DNA of 12,386 nt from JAVBJV01 sp031555315 (lineage in GTDB: Bacteria > Pseudomonadota > Alphaproteobacteria > Acetobacterales > Acetobacteraceae): contig JAVBUO010000072.1 in assembly GCA_031555315.1 (NCBI GenBank), forward strand, positions 1 to 12,386. Reading direction: 5' to 3'. The notes below the pieces were generated by a model. It did not search any database. It was not told the DNA's origin and saw only the letters and a program-made list of their open reading frames with translations. Below are positions 1 through 5,657 of this stretch, piece by piece (the first letter of the stretch is position 1; each line of letters starts with the position of its first letter). The position numbers and the translations under genes were made by a program.

Positions 1-178
1 ACACATCGTAGGAAATCCCGTCAGCATAGGCGGGCGCCGTGCAGCTCACCGCCGGGCCGGTCCCGCACTCGTCGGCGGCGCGGGCCGGGGAATGGACCAG
101 GAACGCACTTCCGGCACAAACGGCCAGGGGCACCGTTGACAGCAGAAAAAGACGTAACGCACCGCGTTGGCACTGCAT
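1..178 (-). CDS. Secreted autotransporter-like protein, N-terminal 59 codons only (truncated by window edge)
   Basis: Seen: reading the minus strand from ATG at 178, the frame stays open to base 1. It begins with a Sec-type signal peptide: M-Q-C-Q-R-G-A-L-R, then a hydrophobic core (LFLLSTVPLAVCAGSAFLV), then P-A-R-A-A with an AxA cleavage site near residues 33-35. The mature start is ADECGTGPAVSCTAPAYADG, followed by ISYDV at the edge. A Shine-Dalgarno AAGGAT (186-191) sits 7 nt upstream. Known: a mature start of the type A-D-E-C-G...V-x-C-T...Y-x-x-G-I-x-Y is common at the beginning of passenger domains of alphaproteobacterial autotransporters, which export a beta-helical passenger through their own C-terminal barrel. 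Inference: this is the start of such a gene, transcribed away from dnaK. The barrel lies outside the window, so the autotransporter call rests on the N-terminus alone; secretion is better supported than the family. Confidence 0.65.
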   Translation of the reverse strand, partial: MQCQRGALRLFLLSTVPLAVCAGSAFLVHSPARAADECGTGPAVSCTAPAYADGISYDV

Positions 179-206
179 TCTTGAAATCCTTACTTATAGT
201 TAGTTT

Positions 207-235
207 TGCATACAAAATCTTATTACTGTTTTCAA
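207..235 (-). promoter_or_regulatory. Weak candidate promoter for the secreted protein
   Basis: On the minus strand TTGAAA (230-235) is followed after 17 nt by TATGCA (207-212). The predicted transcription start would be near base 200, just upstream of the AAGGAT ribosome-binding site and the ATG at 178. The -35 is good and the -10 matches only about half of the consensus. The whole stretch from about 180 to 475 is AT-rich, so chance matches are likely. Confidence 0.25.
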
Positions 236-649
236 CCCTTGCGGCTGTATCGATCAAGATAGAAAACTCTGTTGTTAATGTATCGGCGCGGGATTCGTCT
301 ACTTTGCAGTTCTTTTTTCGAGCGCGATACATAACTTATAGTTGGTGATTCCGTATAAATTGATCCTCTGCACCAAAATTCTCAATAACGGAAATTCGTC
401 TTGAAAAAGAGATATTGCAAACTCAACCCCATCGATCATTTATTTATTAGCAATAATTCAGAAATATGCAGTTTTTGCGCCCGGTCTGCCGAACGCCCCG
501 GCGCGGTGCGGTTCCGGCGCGACAGCCCGTCCCGGCAGCCAGCCCGGCGTTCTCCGGTTGCAGATGCCAGCCTTGGCGATCCAACACCTTATTCCTGCAA
601 AATCACCCCGCCGAAGACATAAATTCTTTCCCACCGCCGCGGCTCACCC

Positions 650-678
650 CTTGCCGTGCGACATGTCGTCTCATACAT
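650..678 (+). promoter_or_regulatory. Probable sigma-32 (RpoH) heat-shock promoter of dnaK
   Basis: CTTGCC (650-655), preceded by TCACCC as in the extended RpoH -35 element, is followed after 14 nt by CTCATACAT (670-678). This resembles the -10 consensus CCCCATNTA, with C-x-C-A-T kept. Spacing fits the family range of 13-17. The predicted start near 684 gives a leader of about 70 nt before the dnaK ATG. dnaK is a classical RpoH target in proteobacteria, which supports the call; the match is imperfect (GCC instead of GAA at the -35 end). Confidence 0.5.
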
Positions 679-735
679 CCTGTGCAACCCACACACAGGG
701 GACGCATCCGGTGCCTCGGGCTGTTTGCGTCCGCC

Positions 736-743
736 AAAAGGAG
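736..743 (+). promoter_or_regulatory. Strong ribosome-binding site of dnaK
   Basis: AAAAGGAG lies 9 nt upstream of the ATG at 753. It fixes the dnaK start, which also matches the conserved N-terminus M-S-K-V-I-G-I-D-L-G-T-T of the family. Confidence 0.85.
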
Positions 744-752
744 TAGATCTTT

Positions 753-2672
753 ATGAGCAAAGTCATTGGTATCGACCTCGGCACCACGAATTCCTGCGTC
801 GCCATCATGGAAGGCAAGGACATCCGGGTGATCGAGAACACCGAAGGCGCGCGCACCACGCCGTCGATGGTGGCGTTCAGCGGTTCCGGCGAACGTCTGG
901 TCGGGCAGAGCGCCAAGCGCCAGGCGGTCACCAACCCGACCGACACGCTGTTCGCGTTCAAGCGCCTGATCGGGCGGCGCTACAACGACCCGATGGTCGA
1001 AAAGGACAAGGGCCTGGTCCCCTACCACATCGTGCGCGCCGACAACGGCGATGCGGTGGTCGAGGTGAAGGGCGAAAAATACGGCCCGTCGCAGCTGTCG
1101 GCCTTCGTGCTGACCAAGATGAAGGAAACCGCGGAAGCCTATCTGGGTGAAAAGGTCACCCAGGCGGTGATCACCGTGCCCGCCTACTTCAACGACGCCC
1201 AGCGCCAGGCGACGAAAGACGCCGGGCGCTTCGCCGGGCTCGACGTGCTGCGCTTCATCAACGAACCTACCGCGGCCGCGCTGGCCTATGGCATGGACAA
1301 GAAGAACGCCGGCACCATCGCGGTCTACGACCTTGGCGGCGGCACGTTCGATATCTCGATCCTGGAAATCGGCGACGGCGTGTTCGAGGTGAAGTCGACC
1401 AACGGCGACACCTTCCTGGGCGGTGAGGATTTCGACGCCCGCGTCATCGATTACCTGGCCGACGAGTTCAAAAAGGAACAGGGCATCGACCTGCGCGGCG
1501 ACAAAATGGCGCTGCAGCGCCTGAAGGAAGCGGCGGAAAAGGCCAAGGTCGAGCTGTCGTCGTCGAAGGAGACCGAGATCAACCTGCCGTTCATCACGGC
1601 GGACGCGTCCGGCCCCAAGCATCTGGTGATGAAGCTGAGCCGCGCCAAACTGGAATCGCTGGTCGAAGACCTGATCACCCGCACGCTGGCCCCCTGCCGC
1701 GCCGCGCTGAAGGACGCCGGCGTGACGGCGGGCGAGATCGACGAGGTGATCGTGGTCGGCGGCATGACCCGCATGCCCAAGGTGATCGAGACCGTCAAAC
1801 AGTTCTTCGGCAAGGAACCGGCGCGCAACGTCAACCCGGATGAAGTCGTCGCCGTCGGCGCGGCGATCCAGGGCGCGGTGCTGAAGGGCGACGTCAAGGA
1901 CGTGCTGCTGCTCGACGTGACGCCGCTGTCGCTGGGCATCGAAACCCTGGGCGGGGTGTTCACCCGCCTGATCGACCGCAACACCACCATCCCGACCAAG
2001 AAGAGCCAGGTGTTCTCGACCGCCGAGGATGGGCAGACCGCGGTGACCATCAAGGTCTATCAGGGCGAGCGCGAAATGGCGGCCGACAACAAGCTGCTCG
2101 GCAACTTCGACCTGACCGGCATTCCCGCCGCACCGCGCGGCGCACCGCAGATCGAAGTGACGTTCGACATCGACGCCAACGGCATCGTCAGCGTATCGGC
2201 CAAGGACAAGGCGACCGGCAAGGAACAGCAGATCCGCATCCAGGCGTCGGGCGGGCTGTCGGAATCCGACATCGAACGCATGGTGAAGGAAGCCGAAGCC
2301 AACGCCGATGCCGACAAGAAGCGCCGCGAATTCGTCGAGGCCCGCAACCAGGCGGAATCGATGGCGCATCAGTTGGAAAAGACGCTGAAGGAAAACGAAG
2401 GCAAGATCAGCGCTCAGGACAAAAGCGAAGCCGAATCCGCGATCGCCGCGGTGCGCAGCGCCATCGAGGGCACCGACGCCGATGCGCTGCACAGCGCCTC
2501 GGAACGGCTGACCCAGGTGACGATGCGGATCGGCGAGGCGTTGTACAAGACGACGCAGGAAGCACCGCAGGCTGACACGTCCGGCATGCAGGCCAATGCC
2601 GGCAAGCCGGAAGACAAGGTGGTCGACGCCGACTTCGAGGATGTCGACGAGCCGCAGAAAAAACGGGGCTGA
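753..2672 (+). CDS. dnaK: Molecular chaperone DnaK (Hsp70)
   Basis: Cytosolic ATP-driven chaperone that binds unfolded segments of client proteins and works with the DnaJ and GrpE cochaperones. At 639 residues it has the usual length. Seen: N-terminal actin-like ATPase with phosphate-1 motif GIDLGTTNS (6-14), phosphate-2 DLGGGTFD (193-200) and adenosine motif VVGG (334-337). The hydrophobic interdomain linker LLLDV is at about 385-389, followed by the substrate-binding beta domain (TPLSLGIETLGG onward). The helical lid runs from about residue 500, and the acidic end VVDADFEDVDEP precedes KKRG; bacterial DnaK usually ends in a similar acidic tail. dnaJ follows after 181 nt on the same strand. 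A heat-shock type promoter is at 650-678. The long minus-strand open frame opposite it is a codon-bias shadow. Nothing is missing or broken. Confidence 0.98.
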   Translation: MSKVIGIDLGTTNSCVAIMEGKDIRVIENTEGARTTPSMVAFSGSGERLVGQSAKRQAVTNPTDTLFAFKRLIGRRYNDPMVEKDKGLVPYHIVRADNGDAVVEVKGEKYGPSQLSAFVLTKMKETAEAYLGEKVTQAVITVPAYFNDAQRQATKDAGRFAGLDVLRFINEPTAAALAYGMDKKNAGTIAVYDLGGGTFDISILEIGDGVFEVKSTNGDTFLGGEDFDARVIDYLADEFKKEQGIDLRGDKMALQRLKEAAEKAKVELSSSKETEINLPFITADASGPKHLVMKLSRAKLESLVEDLITRTLAPCRAALKDAGVTAGEIDEVIVVGGMTRMPKVIETVKQFFGKEPARNVNPDEVVAVGAAIQGAVLKGDVKDVLLLDVTPLSLGIETLGGVFTRLIDRNTTIPTKKSQVFSTAEDGQTAVTIKVYQGEREMAADNKLLGNFDLTGIPAAPRGAPQIEVTFDIDANGIVSVSAKDKATGKEQQIRIQASGGLSESDIERMVKEAEANADADKKRREFVEARNQAESMAHQLEKTLKENEGKISAQDKSEAESAIAAVRSAIEGTDADALHSASERLTQVTMRIGEALYKTTQEAPQADTSGMQANAGKPEDKVVDADFEDVDEPQKKRG

Positions 2673-2703
2673 TCCGCCGCTTCGGCGCAGGCCCGGCCTG
2701 TCA

Positions 2704-2745
2704 TGCGGCGTTCGTTCCTTCCCGTTGGATGGAACGAACGCCGCA
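2704..2745. promoter_or_regulatory. Perfect 15-bp palindromic stem between dnaK and dnaJ
   Basis: TGCGGCGTTCGTTCC (2704-2718) and its exact reverse complement GGAACGAACGCCGCA (2731-2745) enclose a 12-nt loop. No T-run follows, so it is not a textbook intrinsic terminator. It is placed 32 nt after the dnaK stop. A 3' stabilising or processing hairpin that gives more DnaK than DnaJ, or an attenuating terminator, are the likely roles (inference). Confidence 0.6.
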
Positions 2746-2806
2746 ATGCTGTAAAAGAATGCGGCGGGCGGCCGTATTCCGGCGTTTTTAAAGTTTTTTG
2801 TGATTT

Positions 2807-2828
2807 CCGGCGGCTTCCTTCCCGCCGG
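2807..2828 (+). promoter_or_regulatory. Hairpin in the dnaJ leader
   Basis: CCGGCGG (2807-2813) pairs with CCGCCGG (2822-2828) across an 8-nt loop, ending 25 nt before the dnaJ ATG. The only Shine-Dalgarno-like sequence is AGGG (2839-2842), 11 nt from the ATG and outside the stem. The hairpin is visible, but a regulatory role is only a possibility. Confidence 0.3.
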
Positions 2829-2853
2829 GTATCACTCCAGGGTTCAGTGACGG

Positions 2854-3996
2854 ATGGCAAAAAAAGACTTTTATGAAGTTCTGGGCGTGGCGCGCGGCGC
2901 ATCCGCGGATGAACTGAAAAAGGCTTATCGCAAGCTGGCGATGAAATACCACCCGGACCGCAACCCGGGCGACAAGGCCGCGGAGGCAAGCTTCAAGGAG
3001 ATCAACGAAGCTTACGACGTGCTGAAGGACGACGACAAACGCGCCGCCTATGACCGTTTCGGTCATCGCGCCTTCGAAAACGGCGGCCCGCAGCCGGGCG
3101 GCGACCCGTTCGGCGGCGGCTTTACCGGTTTCGGCGGCGGTCTGGGCGATATCTTCGACGAAATCTTCTCGAGCGGCATGGGCGGCGGGCGGCGGGGCGG
3201 ACCGGCGCAGGGCGCCAACCTGCGCACCCACATCGAAATCTCGCTGGAAGACGCCTTCCGGGGCGTGAAGAAGCAGATGCGCATCCCGACGCGCATCAGG
3301 TGCAACGCCTGCAAAGGCACCGGCGCGCAGGACGGCAACACGGCCGGCAACGACAGTTGCGCGACCTGCGGCGGCGTCGGCAAAGTGCGTTCGCGCCAGG
3401 GGTTCTTCGTCGTCGAGCAGACCTGCCCGACCTGCGGCGGGGCCGGCCGGGTGATCCGCAACCCTTGCAAGATCTGCGCCGGCAACGGCACGGTGCAGCA
3501 GGAGCGCGCGCTACAGGTCAGCATTCCGGCCGGCGTGGAAGACGGCACCCGCATCCGCCTGGCCGGCGAGGGCGAGGCCGGGCCACGCAACGCGCCGCCG
3601 GGCGATCTGCTGGTCGAGGTCTCGATCCGCCACCACCCGCTGTTCCACCGCGACGGCACCAACATTTACTGCCGCGTGCCGCTGCGCATGACCCAGGCCG
3701 CCCTGGGCTGCGAGATCGAGGTGCCGTCGATCGACGGATCGCGCGCCCGGGTGAAGATCCCCGCCGGCACGCAGACCGGCGAACAGTTCCGCCTGCGCGG
3801 CAAGGGGTTTTCCATCCTGCGCCGCACCGAACGCGGCGACATGTACATCCAGGTCAACATCGAGACCCCGCAGCACCTGAGCAGACGCCAACGCGAACTG
3901 CTGGAAGAATTCGACGGCGAGAACCCCGCCAGTTCCTCGCCCGAGAACGAAGGCTTCTTCTCGCGGGTGCGCGATTTCTTCGACGGAAAGCATTGA
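2854..3996 (+). CDS. dnaJ: Chaperone DnaJ (Hsp40, class A)
   Basis: Cochaperone that delivers substrates to DnaK and stimulates its ATPase; cytosolic. 380 residues, the normal length. Seen: J domain (1-70) with the HPD triad at 33-35, Gly/Phe-rich linker (about 69-120), and a zinc-binding region with four CxxCxGxG repeats starting at residues 150, 169, 191 and 205 (CNACKGTG, CATCGGVG, CPTCGGAG, CKICAGNG). The C-terminal substrate-binding domains follow, including the conserved stretch LRLRGKG-like 'FRLRGKGF'. The ATG at 2854 gives the canonical M-A-K-K-D-F-Y-E-V-L-G start; its ribosome-binding site is weak. It is probably transcribed with dnaK, modulated by the spacer hairpins. Downstream it faces the convergent Bug receptor gene, with a palindromic repeat between them that may end transcription. 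Confidence 0.98.
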   Translation: MAKKDFYEVLGVARGASADELKKAYRKLAMKYHPDRNPGDKAAEASFKEINEAYDVLKDDDKRAAYDRFGHRAFENGGPQPGGDPFGGGFTGFGGGLGDIFDEIFSSGMGGGRRGGPAQGANLRTHIEISLEDAFRGVKKQMRIPTRIRCNACKGTGAQDGNTAGNDSCATCGGVGKVRSRQGFFVVEQTCPTCGGAGRVIRNPCKICAGNGTVQQERALQVSIPAGVEDGTRIRLAGEGEAGPRNAPPGDLLVEVSIRHHPLFHRDGTNIYCRVPLRMTQAALGCEIEVPSIDGSRARVKIPAGTQTGEQFRLRGKGFSILRRTERGDMYIQVNIETPQHLSRRQRELLEEFDGENPASSSPENEGFFSRVRDFFDGKH

Positions 3997-4022
3997 TCGG
4001 CACGGAGTTCCCGCACGCCGCC

Positions 4023-4181
4023 TCAGAGACTGGTCGAGACTGCGCTGGCGTGAGTCGTATGGTGGTGCGGATCGAGAACCGGCGCGCAGTTGGCATTCGC
4101 CAATGAGCACCGGAAGCCCAGGAAGACATAGTGTGCCGTGCCGCCAGACGGCCACGCCAGTAGCGGTATCGGGCAGTCTCT
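4023..4181. repeat. Palindromic interspersed repeat, copy 1 (MITE-like, 159 bp)
   Basis: Matches copy 2 at 5510-5656 in the same orientation. The first 89 bases differ at 7 positions, the last 44 at 2, and a middle segment (26 versus 14 nt) is variable. The ends AGAGAC (4025-4030) and GTCTCT (4176-4181) are complementary. The inverted similarity continues inward for about 40 nt with mismatches; for example CTGGCGTG near the left end faces CACGCCAG near the right end. Inside, GGTGC pairs with GCACC and TTGGC with GCCAA around a 4-nt loop, so the whole unit can fold on itself. It lies between convergent dnaJ and the Bug receptor gene and supplies two bases of the latter's TAG stop. No target-site duplication is apparent and no transposase is encoded. 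Confidence 0.85.
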
Positions 4182-5205
4182 AGTCCACCCGCGCGCCCGA
4201 GGTGCGCACGACTTCGGCCCAGCGTGTCGTTTCGCTGCGCAGCAGCGCGCCGAACGGGGCCGGGCCGGTACCGGTGATCTGAAACGCCTGCTGTTCCAGC
4301 ACGGTCTTCACCTCGGGCTGCGTCAGCCCCTTGATGATCTCGTCCGACAGGCGCGCCACCACCGTATCCGGCACGCCGGCCGGGGCGACGATGCCCTGCC
4401 AGGTCACCACCTCGAAATCCGCAAAACCGCTCTCGGCGATGGTCGGCACGTCGGGTAGCGCCGGGTCGCGGGTGCCCGACGTGACCGCCAGCGCGCGAAT
4501 CTGCCCGTCGCGGATCTGCTGGATGGCGGCGGGCAGCGTGACCAGCAGCGCGTCGATATGCCCGCCGCTGAGGTCGATCACCGCCGGGCCGCCGCCGCGA
4601 TACGGCACATGCAGCCACGACACGCCGGCCGCTTTCGCCAGCAGCACACCGGCCAGATGCCCCAGACTGCCGTTGCCCTGCGAGGCCATGGTCAGCTTGT
4701 CGGCCTCTTCCCCCGACAGCCTCAGGAAGTCGCGGAAGTCACGTGCCTCCAGGCCGTTGCGCACCACCAGCACCTGCGGGGCGCGCACCGCCTCGGCCAC
4801 CGCGGTGAAGTCGCGCACCGGGTCGTAGCCGATGCGCGGATACAGCGCCGGGTTGATCGCCAGCACGTCGGAGCCGACCAGCAGCGTGTTGCCGTCGGGC
4901 CGGGCGCGGGCGACGTGTTCGAACGCGATATTGCTGCCCGCCCCCGGAATGTTCTCGACCACCACCGACACGCCCAGCGCGCCGGTCAGCTGCCTGGCGA
5001 GCACCCGCCCGATGATGTCGAGGCTGCCGCCCGGCGCGACCGGCACGACGATACTCACGGTCCGATCCGGCCATGCAGCGCCCCCCGGCTGCGCACAGGC
5101 ACGGCGCGCCAGCGCGGGCATCGCCAGCGCGGCGGTGCCCGCCAGCAGCGAGCCGCGGGCCAGAAGTGAGCGGCGGGAAATACGGGAGGCCTGCAATGAA
5201 TTCAT
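4180..5205 (-). CDS. Bug-family (TctC-like) periplasmic solute-binding protein, Tat signal
   Basis: Extracytoplasmic receptor of the tripartite tricarboxylate transporter class, which captures small carboxylates in the periplasm for TctA/TctB-type permeases. 341 residues, close to the family norm of about 320-330 plus leader. Seen: a twin-arginine type leader with S-R-R-S-L-L (10-15), a hydrophobic segment and likely cleavage after A-C-A near residue 38. The Bug domain follows with VPVAPGGSLDIIGR (54-67) and the typical NIPGAGSN and GYDPVRDF stretches. The start at 5205 has AAGGGG 7 nt upstream. No tctA or tctB lies nearby, so it is an orphan receptor, as is very common for this family; the ligand cannot be read from sequence. 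The C-terminus (RTSGARVD) looks natural, although the stop codon TAG overlaps repeat copy 1. The gene sits between two repeat copies. Confidence 0.9.
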   Translation of the reverse strand: MNSLQASRISRRSLLARGSLLAGTAALAMPALARRACAQPGGAAWPDRTVSIVVPVAPGGSLDIIGRVLARQLTGALGVSVVVENIPGAGSNIAFEHVARARPDGNTLLVGSDVLAINPALYPRIGYDPVRDFTAVAEAVRAPQVLVVRNGLEARDFRDFLRLSGEEADKLTMASQGNGSLGHLAGVLLAKAAGVSWLHVPYRGGGPAVIDLSGGHIDALLVTLPAAIQQIRDGQIRALAVTSGTRDPALPDVPTIAESGFADFEVVTWQGIVAPAGVPDTVVARLSDEIIKGLTQPEVKTVLEQQAFQITGTGPAPFGALLRSETTRWAEVVRTSGARVD

Positions 5206-5230
5206 GATTTATCCCCTTAATAGGGGAAAA
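5206..5230 (-). promoter_or_regulatory. Ribosome-binding site of the Bug receptor gene inside a small hairpin
   Basis: On the minus strand the leader reads CCCC-TATTAA-GGGG (5213-5226). The GGGG arm, as part of AAGGGG (5213-5218), is the Shine-Dalgarno sequence 7 nt before the ATG. The 4-bp GC stem, extendable by one T-A pair, could hide the ribosome-binding site. The site itself is convincing; regulation by the stem is a guess. Confidence 0.4.
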
Positions 5231-5509
5231 ATTTCTATTTACCTTGAAAAATTATGCAACCAAAAGATTATTTTTCTATATTACGCTAAGGCACGGTAAA
5301 ATTCGTGCTGTTTTGCGCTGCCAACCGACATACGTCATCCCTTTGGCGGGAATTGTTCGACGTGCAACCTGCATAAATCTTGCGGCGAACTACGCCTCGG
5401 CGTGGGCTGGCGGTTCTTCGCCAGCGCGCCGCGGGATCAGGTGGAAATGTACAGACGGGGTTTTCTGGCCTGCACCGACACCGATGGGTCTTGAGCCTGT
5501 ATGCACGGT
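5206..5509. other. Intergenic region upstream of the Bug receptor gene
   Basis: About 300 bases without a convincing gene. Bases 5206-5300 are AT-rich and should contain the minus-strand promoter of the receptor gene; no clean -35/-10 pair could be picked. Bases 5398-5431 form a strong hairpin: CGGCG, three unpaired bases, GCTGGCG, loop GTTCTT, CGCCAGC, one unpaired base, CGCCG. There is no T-run after it on either strand. A plus-strand frame from 5384 to a TGA at 5492-5494 has coding-like third positions (see findings) but no start codon, so a decayed gene end is possible. Confidence 0.5.
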
Positions 5510-5656
5510 TCAGAGACCGTTCGAAACTGCGCTGGCGTGAGTCGTATGGTGGTGCTTTCCGAGAACCGGCGCGCAGTTGGCATTCGCCAATGAGCACCAA
5601 AAGCGCAGGTAAGTGCCGCCAGACGGCCACGCCAGTCGCAGTATCGGGCAGTCTCT
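5510..5656. repeat. Palindromic interspersed repeat, copy 2 (MITE-like, 147 bp)
   Basis: Second copy of the element at 4023-4181, same orientation, 12 nt shorter in the variable middle. Here the terminal inverted repeat is clearer: the left end reads AGAGACCGTTCGAAACTGCG and the right end, on the opposite strand, reads AGAGACTGCCCGATACTGCG. Both continue, after one extra base on the right, into CTGGCGTG. Inside, GGTGCT pairs with AGCACC and TTGGC with GCCAA. It ends one base before the stop codon of the SYLF lipoprotein gene (TGA at 5658-5660 on the minus strand), so RNA read from that gene enters the palindrome at once, where it could act as a 3' structure or terminator. Confidence 0.85.
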
Positions 5657-5657
5657 C

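Larger units (their letters stand above)
179..752. other. AT-rich divergent intergenic region between secreted-protein gene and dnaK
   Basis: About 570 bases without a convincing gene. The first 300 bases (to about 475) are strikingly AT-rich compared with the surrounding GC-rich coding DNA; the rest is GC-rich again. Short open frames here show no family features or good ribosome-binding sites. It must hold the promoters of both divergent genes: candidates are at 207-235 (minus) and 650-678 (plus). No CIRCE element (TTAGCACTC-N9-GAGTGCTAA) for HrcA control is visible, and no grpE or hrcA precedes dnaK. Confidence 0.6.

Noticed and set aside
400..432. CTTGAA ... CCCCAT as a sigma-32 promoter
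   Set aside because: Both boxes match the consensus, but the 21-nt spacing is outside the usual 13-17; the pair at 650-678 fits better in spacing and position.
179..752. CIRCE/HrcA operator upstream of dnaK
   Set aside because: No TTAGCACTC or GAGTGCTAA half-sites found.
603..2492. 629-codon minus-strand open frame opposite dnaK
   Set aside because: It mirrors the GC-rich codon pattern of dnaK, has low-complexity R/H/D/G composition and no family features; dnaK is unquestionable on the other strand.
2771..2799. Intrinsic terminator before dnaJ (GCCG-TATTC-CGGC followed by T-runs)
   Set aside because: The stem has only 4 bp, too weak for a confident terminator, although the T-rich stretch is notable.
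5244..5540. 98-codon plus-strand frame in the receptor upstream region
   Set aside because: No ribosome-binding site, composition changes abruptly at 5300, and it ends in the repeat; not a credible gene.
4023..5656. Small proteins encoded by the repeats (both copies have a frame beginning M-A-V-W-R-H)
   Set aside because: The frames simply run through the palindrome and on into unrelated flanking DNA; different downstream ends, no ribosome-binding site and the strong palindrome argue for a structural repeat.
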